Below, piece after piece: positions 41,761 to 51,049 of a stretch of 64,000 bases of DNA; position 1 is the first letter of the stretch, and each line of letters starts with the position of its first letter. The notes beneath the pieces are model-generated. The model was not told the DNA's origin, made no database searches, and worked only from the letters and a program-made list of their open reading frames with translations. The translations under genes were made by a program, and so were the position numbers. Origin of the DNA: Chloroflexota bacterium (GTDB taxonomy: Bacteria > Chloroflexota > Dehalococcoidia > Bin125); NCBI GenBank assembly GCA_028873865.1, contig JAPPNI010000025.1, positions 1-64,000 of the forward strand, written 5' to 3'.

Positions 41761-42600
41761 CTAGCTGCCGACGAAGACCCCGCCGTCCGGGTGCAGGATC
41801 TGTCCGGTGATATAGCTTGACTGGTCACTGAGCAGGAAGAGCGCGGCCTCGGCAATGTCTGCCGGTTCGCCGAGGCGATTGAGGGGAATGCTCTCGATCC
41901 GCCGCTGCCGGCGTTCTTCGTCGGTGGTCACGGCGAGCGTCATTGGTGTGTCGATCAGACCAGGGGCGACGGTATTGACGCGGATGCCTGCGGGCGCGAG
42001 TTCGAGCGCGATGCAGCGTGTCATCATCCAGACGCCAGCCTTGGAGACGCAGTAGTCGGCCATGCCGCGGATCGGCGCTTTGGCCGCCCCGGAGGAGATG
42101 TTGACGATCGATCCGCCCTCGCCCTGGGCCAGCATGACTCGCGCGACGGCGCGATTGGTCAGCATCACGCCGGTCAGATTGACGGCCAGGACCTTCTCCC
42201 AATATTCGACCGGCTTATGGATCACATAGCGCTGTGCGCCGCCGAGCAGCGGTTCGCCCTCGGTCACCTCACCCGAAACGTATCCGGCGTGGGAGATGCC
42301 GGCGGCGGCGATGCACAGGTCGAGTCGGCCGAAGTGGTCGAGCGCGGCCTGTGCCATGGCGTCGCAGTCAGCTTCTCGGGTTACGTCGACGCCGACGTAG
42401 ACGGCCCCTCCGCCGGCTTCTTCGACCAGTGCCACGGTTTCCGCGCCGCGTTCGTCGTCGGGTAAGCCGGCGACGATCACCGACGCGCCCTCGCGGGCCA
42501 GACGAACTGAGGACTCGCGACCCATGCCGCTGGCGCCGCCCGTTACGACAGCGACCTTGCCCTCAAAGCGATTCAATGACTCTTCAGGCGGCAACGGCAT
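41761..42600 (-). CDS. Short-chain dehydrogenase/reductase, paralogue A
   Basis: A 279-residue classical SDR with GGAG before ATG 42600. Cofactor loop VTGGASGMGRES (about 19-30), IAAAG (about 97), catalytic Ser in NISSG, YCVSKAG (Y-x3-K, about 184-188) and PDGGVF at the end. An extra loop after GYVSGEVTEGE precedes KPVEYWEKVL. It is a close paralogue of the SDR at 47622-48449. It probably oxidises a secondary alcohol. Confidence 0.92.
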   Translation of the reverse strand: MPLPPEESLNRFEGKVAVVTGGASGMGRESSVRLAREGASVIVAGLPDDERGAETVALVEEAGGGAVYVGVDVTREADCDAMAQAALDHFGRLDLCIAAAGISHAGYVSGEVTEGEPLLGGAQRYVIHKPVEYWEKVLAVNLTGVMLTNRAVARVMLAQGEGGSIVNISSGAAKAPIRGMADYCVSKAGVWMMTRCIALELAPAGIRVNTVAPGLIDTPMTLAVTTDEERRQRRIESIPLNRLGEPADIAEAALFLLSDQSSYITGQILHPDGGVFVGS

Positions 42601-42656
42601 GGTCTGGCTCCTTGACTCGAAGGCGCGAGTGTTTCGTCGTCAAGATAGCTGGCAGG

Positions 42657-43910
42657 CTATTCGTTACGGAGGGCGGCGATGGGGTCGATCACAGTGGCGC
42701 GCCAGGCGGGGTAGAGGCCGCTGAGCAGGCCGATGCCGGCGGAGACGCCGAAGGCGGCGGCGATCGACCAGGCCTGGATCACGGTGGTCATCTCCTGATC
42801 GCCGACAGTGCTGCCGTCGACCAACAGCGATGCGACGACTCCGATCACGATTCCGATGATGCCGCCGAAGACGCTCAGAGCGAGAGCCTCGGTGACGAAC
42901 TGATTGACGATGTCGGTGGCGGTTGCGCCGACGGCGCGTCGGATGCCGATCTCGCGGGTGCGCTCGGTCACGGAGACCAGCATGATGTTCATCACGCCGA
43001 TCCCGCCAACCAGCAGCGAGATGCCGGCGATGCTGCCGAGCAGGATTGAAAGAGTGTTGGCCACCTCGGAGGCGGCGTCGAGCAGGTCGTCCTGGCTTTC
43101 GATGGTGAAGTCGGGATCGGAGCGGTTATGGCGGAAGAGGAGCAGATCGGTGAGTTGCTGTTTGAGTTCTTCGGTGTCGGCGCCGGGTACGGCCTGGACA
43201 TCGATCTGGGTAACGCGCAAATCGCCGGTTGGCGTGTAGAGGAAGCGGAAGCGGTTGGCCAGTCCGGTGATCGGCACGAACACCTGATCGTCGGCGTCGG
43301 CAGCGCCGCCGACCTCCACCAAGACGCCGATCACGGTGAAGGAGAAAACGACGCGTCCGCCGAGGAAGGACAGCCGCACCTCCTGGCCGAGCGGATCGAC
43401 GCCGGGATAGAGCGTTTCGGCGACCCGCGATCCGAGCACGGCGACGAGCGCGCCGGCCTGATCGTGGCCGGGCCCGATGAACGATCCGGCCGCGATATCG
43501 AGGTCGCGCACTTCGGCGTAGTTGGACGACGTGAAGACGGACTCCGCGCCGACGTTGTTGACGCCCGCGATGGCCTGGGTTTCGCCGCTGCTGTGCGAGC
43601 TCACCGCCGAGATGGACGGATTGCCGCTGGCTGCGATCGCATAGGCGTCGGCCCGCGTCAACGTGCTCGTGATCAGCGACGAGCTGCCGCCCTGCTGGGT
43701 GGTGGCCGCCGCCGACGGCTCGATGAAGATGAGGTCGGTGCCCAGTCCGCGGATCTGGTCGCTGACGCCCTTCTGGGTGCCCTGCCCGACGGCGATCAGC
43801 GCGATCACGGAACTCACGCCGATCACCAGCCCGAGCAGCGTGAGCAAGCTGCGCAGACGATTGGCGACGATCGCGCGCACCGCGATGCGCAGGGCGTCGA
43901 ACATGCTCAT
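42657..43910 (-). CDS. MacB-type ABC transporter permease, exporter 2
   Basis: A 417-residue permease. N-terminal helix (NRLRSLLTLLGLVIGVSS, about 17-34), MacB periplasmic core domain (about 45-270), then three helices with ERTREIGIRRAVGA (FtsX motif, about 315) and a C-terminal YPAWRATVIDPIAALRNE. It overlaps the ATPase by ATGA. Together with the long adaptor it forms a MacAB-like export system. Confidence 0.92.
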   Translation of the reverse strand: MSMFDALRIAVRAIVANRLRSLLTLLGLVIGVSSVIALIAVGQGTQKGVSDQIRGLGTDLIFIEPSAAATTQQGGSSSLITSTLTRADAYAIAASGNPSISAVSSHSSGETQAIAGVNNVGAESVFTSSNYAEVRDLDIAAGSFIGPGHDQAGALVAVLGSRVAETLYPGVDPLGQEVRLSFLGGRVVFSFTVIGVLVEVGGAADADDQVFVPITGLANRFRFLYTPTGDLRVTQIDVQAVPGADTEELKQQLTDLLLFRHNRSDPDFTIESQDDLLDAASEVANTLSILLGSIAGISLLVGGIGVMNIMLVSVTERTREIGIRRAVGATATDIVNQFVTEALALSVFGGIIGIVIGVVASLLVDGSTVGDQEMTTVIQAWSIAAAFGVSAGIGLLSGLYPAWRATVIDPIAALRNE

Positions 43911-44641
43911 GGCGAGGCCTCGCCGTCGAGTGAGCGCGGCCCGCCACTCGCCGGGCTGACCGCCGCGCTGGCCGCCCCGCTGTCCTCGATGATCCGACCG
44001 TCGCGCATGCGCACGGTGCGATGGGCGAATGCCGCGATCTCCTCTTCGTGGGTCACGAGGATGATCGTCATGCCATGCTGATCGACCAGATCGCTGAGCA
44101 GCGTCATCACGTCTCGCCCGGTCGCGGTGTCAAGCGCGCCGGTCGGTTCGTCGGCGAGGACGACCAGCGGATTGACGACCAACGAGCGGGCGATCGCCAC
44201 GCGTTGCTGCTGACCGCCGGAGAGCTGCGTCGGACGATGCCCGATGCGGTCGGCCAGACCGACGCGCACCAGCGCTTGCGCGGCCCGGCGCCGGCGGTCG
44301 CGGACGCCCTGGTAGATGAGCGGCAGTTCGACCTGTTCCAGCGCCGACATGCGCGGCAGCAGCGAGTAGGACTGGAAGACGAAGCCGAACGCTGTGCCTC
44401 GCAGCCGCGCCCGAGCCTGCTCGCTGAGCGCCGCAACGTTCTGGCCGGAGAGCAGATAGGCGCCCTCGTCAGGCTGATCGAGCAGGCCGATGATGTTCAT
44501 CATCGTGCTCTTGCCGGAGCCGGACTGACCCATGATCGCGACGAACTCGCCGCGGTCGATCTCCAGGCTGACGCCGTCCAGCGCGTGGATCTGCGTCTCG
44601 CCTGCCGTGAACGTCTTGCGAACGCCCTCGAGCCGAATCAT
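43907..44641 (-). CDS. MacB/LolD-type ABC transporter ATP-binding protein, exporter 2
   Basis: A 244-residue ATPase: Walker A GQSGSGKST (about 39-47), FVFQSYSLLPRM, signature LSGGQQQRVAIARSL, Walker B VVLADEPTGALDT and THEEE. It overlaps both the adaptor and the permease genes by ATGA, so the three are one tightly coupled unit. The last 20 residues (SAAVSPASGG) are an unusual Ala/Ser/Gly tail. Confidence 0.92.
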   Translation of the reverse strand: MIRLEGVRKTFTAGETQIHALDGVSLEIDRGEFVAIMGQSGSGKSTMMNIIGLLDQPDEGAYLLSGQNVAALSEQARARLRGTAFGFVFQSYSLLPRMSALEQVELPLIYQGVRDRRRRAAQALVRVGLADRIGHRPTQLSGGQQQRVAIARSLVVNPLVVLADEPTGALDTATGRDVMTLLSDLVDQHGMTIILVTHEEEIAAFAHRTVRMRDGRIIEDSGAASAAVSPASGGPRSLDGEASP

Positions 44642-47466
44642 CTCTGCGCTCCGCCTCCGGCAGATCCGCTGCCTGCTGCCGGGCCAGCAAATCCTCCAGT
44701 TGCGCCGCCGCCCGGAAGCTGCGTGGCGCTGTAGGCGATGCCCTCGGAGTCGGCGCCGACCAGCACGATTGCCCCATCCTCCAGCCCCTGGAGGATCTCG
44801 ACGTTCGGCCCATCGGTCTCACCGATTTGCACCTGCAGACGTTGCCAGCCGCCGTCTGCAGTCGGTACGGCCACGTAGAACGCCCCATCGATCTGCCGCA
44901 CCGCCGAGGTAGAGACCAGCACTGCCTGCTCACGGACAGCGGTCAAGATGGTCACGGAGGCGCTCATCCCGTGGACCGGCAACTGACGATCGTCGCTGAC
45001 CGCGGCGGTGCCGCCGGCCGCCGCTCCGCCACCAGCGAAACGCGCCAGCAGGGCGCTGAGTTGCGCGCGTTCCTCGTCGGTGATGTCGAACTCGTTGGGA
45101 AGTTCTACACCTTCTGGAAGCGGTTCGTCGTTGGCGATTGCCTGGACGACCTGGAGCAGACTCACCCCTTCGGGCAGATCGAGCGATTGCAGAATCGCTC
45201 CCAGTCGCTGCGCCCGTGGACTGGCGCCAGCCCCTCCTTGCGCGCCCCGACCTTCTGCCGCCGAAGATTGGCGTTCGGGCACGGTTACACCGAGTGCCTC
45301 CAGTTCGTCGCGGACAGCCTGAATCGCCAGCGGTGACAGGACCGCCGCCTCGACTGAATACGTGACGACGCCCTGTTCGATGTTTGGCACCCGACTGATC
45401 GAGGTGATCCGAATGGGATACTGCGCCCCCTCGATCGCATCGAACGACGCCACACCGACCTGCAGTTCCTCAAGGTCGAATATCTCCGCCTCCGTCACCG
45501 TCAGCTCAACCACGATCTGATTCCGCGTGCTGAGCACGAGCGCCGCAGCTCCCGAGCCGATCCGATCGCCGGGTTCGACGTTGACCTCTTCAATCACGCC
45601 GTCGAACGGCGCCGTGATTACGAGATCGTCCATGCCGGCCATCGCTTGCTCGACGGAAATCTCGGCCAGGCGAACATTCTGTTCCTGCTGCGCGATGGCG
45701 TTCGCGTCGGCGCCGGACAACAGCTCGTCGTGCCGTGCCTGCGCCTCCTGCAGCGACGACTCCGCGCTGGCGAGCGCCAGTTCGGCTTCGAGGATGTCAT
45801 CGTCGGTCGGCGGCTCCAGCAGCTCGGACAGACGGGATTCCGCTGCGTTGCGATTGGCCAGGGCCGCGGCCACTGCTTGCTCGGCCTGAAAGAGGTCGCT
45901 GGAGTCGACGGGTCCAAGCAGGTCGTTCAACGACGACTGAGCCGCTCGCAATCCCGCATCCGCTGCCGCGACTGCCTGCTCGGCCTGGAAGATGTCGTCT
46001 GGAGCGGGTCCGTCGTGTAGCTCCTGACGCCGAGACTCGGCAGCGATCAACCCGGCCGTTGCGGCTACAACGGATTGCTCGGCCTGGAAGATGTCCTCCT
46101 CGGTCGCCGGCGTGAGCAGGTCATCAAGCCGGGCGATCGCAGCATCATGAGCCGCTTCCGCCGCTGAGACTGACTCGGTCGCCTGCGCAAGTTCGTCGGG
46201 ATCAGGCTCCTCGATCAGATCCTCCAACCGCGCCTCCGCCGCAATGAGTGACGCCGCCGCAGCGTCGTAGGAGTTGAGCGCCTGTTCCCAAGCGGATTGC
46301 GCGTTGATCAGGTCTCGCGAACGTCGTTCGAGGGTTGCGCCGCTGTTTTCGGTCTTGCTTTCCAAGAGACTGATCTCCGACTGCGGCAGCGGCGGTGAGG
46401 CGTCGCAAATCTCCGGCATCACCACGATGTCGTCGCAGAAGCGCTCATGCGCCTGCTCGAGCGCCTCCTCAGCAGTCTCGATTGCCCGTTCGGCCTCCGT
46501 GACCGGATTGCGAGCCTGGACGGCCGCTGCACGTGCTGTTTCGATCTCGGCGATGCTGGGATCGTCCTTGAGACGTTCCAGGGTCCGCTCCGCGCCGGCC
46601 AGTTGCGAGGCGGCTGAGGCGACCGCCTGCTCCGCCGAGGCGCGTTCTGCAGGCGTCGGCGCGTTGGTCAGCTGTTCCAATGCCTCTTGCGCGTTGGACA
46701 ACTGCACGGCGGCATTGGCCACGGACTGATCAGCCGAGGCGATCTCCGTAGTTGAAGGCTCGTCGACGAGATCGTCCAGCGCCTGTTGAGCATTCGACAG
46801 TTGCGAGGCGGCGTTGGCCACGTTCTGCTGGGCTCTGGCAAGATCTCCAGGGTCGACACCACCGGTGAGTTCGCCCAGCGCCTGCTCCGCGTTGGACAGT
46901 TGTGATCGAGCGTTGGCCAGGGCCTGTTCCGCTGCTTCGATCGCGCTGGCCTCCGGCGGGTCGTCGATCTCATCCAGCGCTAAGGCTGCGTCCACGACCT
47001 GCGCCCGGGCCGTTGCCAGCGCCCGTTCGGACGCGGCGATCGCCGAAGCCTCCGGGCTCTCCAGCAATTCTTCGAGTCGCAGCCTTGCGATCTCGAGCTG
47101 AATCTCCGCAGTTTCCAACTGGCGCTCGGCGTCACTGCCATCGAGGCGAGCCAGAACATCTCCAGCTGACACCGCAGCGCCGACCTCGACTTCGACCGAG
47201 TCGACCTCGCCGCTCAGGCCGAAGCTCAACGTGGATGTCTGCGCGGCCGCGGCGGCACCTGATAGCTCAACTGTGGTCGTCAGTTGGCCGGTTTGCGCAG
47301 TCACGCGCTGCGGTTCGAAGACGACCTCTTCCTCGTCACTGCGAGTGAAGAACCAGGCCAGTAGCGCGACGACCGCAATCACGATGATCACAATGAGCAA
47401 CGCCCAACGCCGAGGGCGGCGTTGGGCGCGGATCAATGCGTCGATGTCTACATCTTGAGTGCTCAC
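44638..47466 (-). CDS. Giant HlyD/MacA-type membrane fusion (adaptor) protein with 33-residue coiled-coil repeats
   Basis: A 942-residue protein; MacA-like adaptors are usually 350-450. Order: cytoplasmic tail, membrane helix (about 21-41), lipoyl-like half (about 55-115), ascending arm (about 116-340) of six 33-residue units of AEQALANARSQLSNAEQAL type, a tip with CDDIVVMPEIC (Cys 344 and 354, which appear to be the only cysteines), descending arm (about 365-612) of six similar units, second lipoyl half (VITAPFDGVIEEVNVEPGD, about 616), beta-barrel, a Gly/Ala-rich insert and a C-terminal membrane-proximal domain. GTG start. Upstream gene of the exporter 2 operon. Confidence 0.9.
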   Translation of the reverse strand: MSTQDVDIDALIRAQRRPRRWALLIVIIVIAVVALLAWFFTRSDEEEVVFEPQRVTAQTGQLTTTVELSGAAAAAQTSTLSFGLSGEVDSVEVEVGAAVSAGDVLARLDGSDAERQLETAEIQLEIARLRLEELLESPEASAIAASERALATARAQVVDAALALDEIDDPPEASAIEAAEQALANARSQLSNAEQALGELTGGVDPGDLARAQQNVANAASQLSNAQQALDDLVDEPSTTEIASADQSVANAAVQLSNAQEALEQLTNAPTPAERASAEQAVASAASQLAGAERTLERLKDDPSIAEIETARAAAVQARNPVTEAERAIETAEEALEQAHERFCDDIVVMPEICDASPPLPQSEISLLESKTENSGATLERRSRDLINAQSAWEQALNSYDAAAASLIAAEARLEDLIEEPDPDELAQATESVSAAEAAHDAAIARLDDLLTPATEEDIFQAEQSVVAATAGLIAAESRRQELHDGPAPDDIFQAEQAVAAADAGLRAAQSSLNDLLGPVDSSDLFQAEQAVAAALANRNAAESRLSELLEPPTDDDILEAELALASAESSLQEAQARHDELLSGADANAIAQQEQNVRLAEISVEQAMAGMDDLVITAPFDGVIEEVNVEPGDRIGSGAAALVLSTRNQIVVELTVTEAEIFDLEELQVGVASFDAIEGAQYPIRITSISRVPNIEQGVVTYSVEAAVLSPLAIQAVRDELEALGVTVPERQSSAAEGRGAQGGAGASPRAQRLGAILQSLDLPEGVSLLQVVQAIANDEPLPEGVELPNEFDITDEERAQLSALLARFAGGGAAAGGTAAVSDDRQLPVHGMSASVTILTAVREQAVLVSTSAVRQIDGAFYVAVPTADGGWQRLQVQIGETDGPNVEILQGLEDGAIVLVGADSEGIAYSATQLPGGGATGGFAGPAAGSGSAGGGAQR

Positions 47467-47621
47467 GGGTGCTCCAACTGTTGTGGTGGTCGTCGCGTAG
47501 GTCGTCGACCGGCCGACGCACCAACAGGCTCGATCCGCAAGCTAGAACCGGATCGTAAGACGGCGGTCAGAGAATCGTCATCTTCTGGCGATCAGGCTGT
47601 CCCGGCTCTCAGCTCGACCAA

Positions 47622-48449
47622 TCACCCGGTGAAGAGACCGCCGTCGGGGTGCAGGATCTGGCCGGTGATGTAGCTGGCGTGGTCGCTGAGCAGGAACAGT
47701 GAGGCCTCGGCGATGTCTTCGGCCTCTCCCAATCGGCCGAGCGGGACGAAGCGCTCGAAGGCTGCGCGGCGTTCTTCGTCCTGTGAGAGCCCCATCGCCA
47801 TCGGCGTGTCGATCACACCCGGCGCGACCGTGTTGACGCGAATGTGGTGCGGTGCGAGTTCGAGGGCGAGGACCCTGGTGAGCATCCAGACGCCGACCTT
47901 GGACACGGAGTATTCAGCCGAACCGGGCATCGGAATCTTCGCTGCGCCTGAAGAGATATTGACGATCGCGCCACCATCGCCCTGGGCGATCATGCGTCGG
48001 GCGACAGCCCGGTTGGTCAGCATCACGCCGGTCATATTGACCGACAGCACCTTTTCCCAGTATTCGACCGGTTTGTTGATGATGTGCCCGGCGCTCCGAT
48101 CGCCGGCGAGTTCCTCCTCCGAAACCTCACCTGAGACGTAGCGAGCGTGCAAGACTCCGGCTGCGGCGATGCAGAGGTCGAGGCGTCCGAACTCGTCGAC
48201 GGCGGCTTGAGCGGCTGCGTCGCAGTCGGCCTCGCGCGAGACATCGGCGCCGATGTAGATCGCCTGTCCGCCAGCGTCGGCGATCTGCTTCACGACTTGG
48301 TCGCCGCGCCGATCATCAGGAAGGCCAACTACTGCCACGGCCGCGCCCTCTCGGGCCAGTCGGACGGAGGACTCGGCGCCCATCCCTGATGCGCCGCCGG
48401 TGACGAGGGCGACCTTGCCCTGAAAGCGCTGGACTCCTGTGTCGGCCAT
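47622..48449 (-). CDS. Short-chain dehydrogenase/reductase, paralogue B
   Basis: A 275-residue classical SDR closely related to the SDR at 41761-42600, sharing GKVAxVTGGASGMGxESSVRLAREGA, the YVSGEV insertion, KPVEYWEKVL and the PDGG end. Catalytic residues: SSGAAK and YSVSKVG. ATG 48449 is chosen because the conserved fold begins right after it. It lies downstream of the DUF35/thiolase pair B and is probably in their operon. Confidence 0.92.
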   Translation of the reverse strand: MADTGVQRFQGKVALVTGGASGMGAESSVRLAREGAAVAVVGLPDDRRGDQVVKQIADAGGQAIYIGADVSREADCDAAAQAAVDEFGRLDLCIAAAGVLHARYVSGEVSEEELAGDRSAGHIINKPVEYWEKVLSVNMTGVMLTNRAVARRMIAQGDGGAIVNISSGAAKIPMPGSAEYSVSKVGVWMLTRVLALELAPHHIRVNTVAPGVIDTPMAMGLSQDEERRAAFERFVPLGRLGEAEDIAEASLFLLSDHASYITGQILHPDGGLFTG

Positions 48450-48463
48450 GCCGTGATCCGTTC

Positions 48464-49000
48464 CTAGACGCCGTTGACCCCCTGCGGATAACGCCACGGC
48501 GTGTCGGGCTGCTCGGCGTCTTCGTCGAGCGTCCAGTGCGGGAGCGCGAGCCCCTCGGCCACGTCGGCGAAGACCATTCGCATGCGTGAGCCGATGCCGA
48601 CCTGCTTGACCAGGTCTGGTCCCGCGAAGTTGCCGTCGGCGTCAACCAGGTTTCCGGCGACGCGCAGTGCTTCGTGCTCGGTCGGTTCACCGGCCTGAGT
48701 GTCGAGCTCGACGAGCAGGATCATGTAGGGCGCGCGCTCGCGGAAGGCGGGCTGGATGGCGTGGTGGACCTCGCCGTATGAGTGCACGGTGCCCCGCGCG
48801 TCAACAGGGATCCATCTGAACTCGCGGCCCGAGCACCACGGGCAGGCGGTGCCCGGCGGGTAGCGGATCAGGTCGCAGTCGGGGTCAACACACTGCTGCA
48901 AGTGGAAGTCATGGTCGGCGCAGTGTTGGAAGTAGGCCAGGTTCTCGTTGTCCAGGTCGAGAACGGTGAGGGTCATTCCCAGATATTCGCCCTGCGGCAT
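48464..49000 (-). CDS. DUF35 OB-fold protein with intact zinc ribbon (pair B)
   Basis: A 178-residue protein. AGGAG precedes ATG 49000. The zinc ribbon is complete, CVDPDCDLIRYPPGTACPWC (about 37-56), followed by the OB-fold (GTVHSYGEVHHAIQ, YMILLVELD). It lies just after the thiolase-like gene of pair B and should bind it, as ChsH2-type DUF35 proteins bind Ltp aldolases (established for steroid degradation). Contrast the degenerate ribbon of pair A. Confidence 0.87.
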   Translation of the reverse strand: MPQGEYLGMTLTVLDLDNENLAYFQHCADHDFHLQQCVDPDCDLIRYPPGTACPWCSGREFRWIPVDARGTVHSYGEVHHAIQPAFRERAPYMILLVELDTQAGEPTEHEALRVAGNLVDADGNFAGPDLVKQVGIGSRMRMVFADVAEGLALPHWTLDEDAEQPDTPWRYPQGVNGV

Positions 49001-49043
49001 GGTCGGCTCCTGTTCAGTGTCGAAGTCTTCAGTCTCGTCCGCT

Positions 49044-50306
49044 CTAGCCCTTGCGCATGATCAGCGAGGAGCCGGTACCGGGCATCGCCCAGCCCAGGTT
49101 CTGCGTGATCTCCAGGTCGGGAACCTGGCGACAGCCGCCGCCCGCCGACGGCTCGGCGTAGTTGTAGGTGTGCTGCCTGCTGCCGTTGTCATCAACCGGG
49201 CAGTAGTCGTCGACCTCGCCTCTGAGCTGGCGCACGTTCTCGATGATCATGTTCATGCCGTGCGTGTAGCCCTCGCAGAGGTGTCCGCCTGACGTGTTGT
49301 TGGGCCGCTCAGCGCCCAGCCGCATGATTCCGGATGACACGTAATCGCCGCCTTCACCCTTCTCGCAGAACCCGTAGTCCTCGAGCTGCAGCATCGAGGT
49401 GAAGGTGAAGGCGTCGTATGCGCCCGTGCATTGGATGTCCTCGGGACCGAGACCGGCGTTCCGGTAGATCAGATCCTTGATGTAGAAGCCGGCAACGGTC
49501 GAGATCGGGCCGTGCTGGAAGTGCATGTCGATGCGCGGCTTGCAGACGCGGCCGGCCACGCCGAGGATGCGCGCCGGTGTGTTCCGGTAGTCGTATGCCT
49601 TGTCCACCGACGTCACGATCAGCGCGGTCGCGTTGTCTGTTTCGACACAGCAGTCGAGCAGATGCAGCGGCTTGCAGATCATCCGCGAGTTGACCACATC
49701 CTCGACCGTCACGCGCTGCTTGTAGTAGGCCTTGGGATTGTTCGAGGCGTGCTCGGAGTGGATCACCTTGACCATGGCCACCTGCTCGGGCGTGGTGCCG
49801 TAGTCGTACATGTGCCGCATGAAGGTCGGGGAGAAGTTCTGACCGGCGCTGAACCAGCCGTAGGCGGCCGAGTGCAGCGCGTCGCCGCCGACCGGGACCG
49901 AGGCGCGCGCGCCGGTACCGCCGATGCGCACCTGCGAGAAGCCGTTCATCGAGCGGAAGACGACGACGGTCTCGCACATCCCCGCTTCGATGGCGCCGAT
50001 GGCGAGTCCGATCAGCGCCTCGGACGACGAACCGCCGCCCTGCACGTCCATGTAGAAGTTGAGCCGGATGCCGAGGTCGCCGGCGAGCATCGGGGAGGCC
50101 GTCGAGTCGTTGCCCGAGTAGGACATCATCCCATCGATTTCCGACGCCGGGATGCCGGCGTCGTCCATCGCGTTCTTGATCGCCCAGGTGCCGAGCGCTC
50201 GGGTGGTCATGCCCGAACCACGGGTGTAGGTCGTCTCGCCGACGCCAATGATGGCGTACTTGTCGCGCAGGTACTTGCCTGCCGTTGCGTCAATGTCGGT
50301 CGTCAC
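49044..50306 (-). CDS. Thiolase-like protein (lipid-transfer/aldolase type), pair B
   Basis: A 420-residue thiolase-fold protein; GTG start after GAGGAG. The nucleophile loop reads DVQGGGSSSEAL, with no cysteine, while the C-terminal NTSGGHLCEGYTHGMN is intact. GAYDAFTFTSML gives the Y-D-x-F-T segment typical of Ltp-type aldolases (from memory). It is probably a C-C lyase acting on a CoA thioester, with the DUF35 protein as partner and the SDR downstream handling the product or substrate. Confidence 0.85.
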   Translation of the reverse strand: MTTDIDATAGKYLRDKYAIIGVGETTYTRGSGMTTRALGTWAIKNAMDDAGIPASEIDGMMSYSGNDSTASPMLAGDLGIRLNFYMDVQGGGSSSEALIGLAIGAIEAGMCETVVVFRSMNGFSQVRIGGTGARASVPVGGDALHSAAYGWFSAGQNFSPTFMRHMYDYGTTPEQVAMVKVIHSEHASNNPKAYYKQRVTVEDVVNSRMICKPLHLLDCCVETDNATALIVTSVDKAYDYRNTPARILGVAGRVCKPRIDMHFQHGPISTVAGFYIKDLIYRNAGLGPEDIQCTGAYDAFTFTSMLQLEDYGFCEKGEGGDYVSSGIMRLGAERPNNTSGGHLCEGYTHGMNMIIENVRQLRGEVDDYCPVDDNGSRQHTYNYAEPSAGGGCRQVPDLEITQNLGWAMPGTGSSLIMRKG

Positions 50307-50398
50307 CGCCTGCTCCTCTCAAGGACGTCACGTTCGGCCCGCCGATGACGTCAACATCGCGCGGAACGTGGGCAGTCTAGGACAGGTGGGCGCGCTGC

Positions 50399-50989
50399 CT
50401 ACGAGCTGGCGGCGGCCTGCGCGGACTCGGATGGTTCGCGCGCAAAGACCTCGTCGTACAACGCCTGTACGTCAGGACCCAGCAGCTGGGCCATCCCGCG
50501 ATACGCGCCGCGCCGATAGGCCCAGCCGAACTCAGAGCGCTCGACCTGCTCCAACCAGTCGAAGAGGTGAACGGTGACCAGGTCTCGAATCTGATCGATC
50601 GTCAATGCGATCGGCTGATTGCCATCGCGGTCAGAAATCGCGAAGTCCGTCTCGCCCGACAGCGCGGCCGACACCGCCGAGTCGAACGTTGAGCGATCCA
50701 TGATGCAGTTCAGCCAGGCGATGCACTCGGCGCGCTCGCCGATCAGGTCGCGCACCTGTTGCCGTTGATCGAGCGGCAGGCTGAAGTCCTGGAACTTCTC
50801 GGTGCCGTAGATCGAGTGGAACAGGCCGGCGGCCGCGAGTTCGTCTCCGGCGTCGTGCTCGGCGAGCAAGTCGTGGACGGCCCGGAGATGAGTGAGAAAG
50901 TCGTGACCAGTGTGGTCGATCTCGGCTGTACCGAGCGAATAGAGGAAGTCAAGGAGTTCGGGCAGAGGTCGAGGCGTATCCGTCATCAC
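50399..50989 (-). CDS. DUF6817-type, HD-like helical protein
   Basis: A 196-residue helical protein. HTGHDFLTHLRAVHDLL and AAAGLFHSIYGTEKF give an HD-domain-like pattern of histidines (about 26-42 and 58-72). RDLIGERAECIAWL follows. I recall this arrangement as the DUF6817 family, which has no defined activity. The histidines suggest a metal-dependent hydrolase. Two consecutive ATG codons make the start uncertain by one residue. Confidence 0.75.
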   Translation of the reverse strand: MMTDTPRPLPELLDFLYSLGTAEIDHTGHDFLTHLRAVHDLLAEHDAGDELAAAGLFHSIYGTEKFQDFSLPLDQRQQVRDLIGERAECIAWLNCIMDRSTFDSAVSAALSGETDFAISDRDGNQPIALTIDQIRDLVTVHLFDWLEQVERSEFGWAYRRGAYRGMAQLLGPDVQALYDEVFAREPSESAQAAASS

Positions 50990-51049
50990 GCAAGCAGGCT
51001 AGCGCCCTATCCTGCGGACGCATGAATTGAGACGAATCAGGAGCCAACC

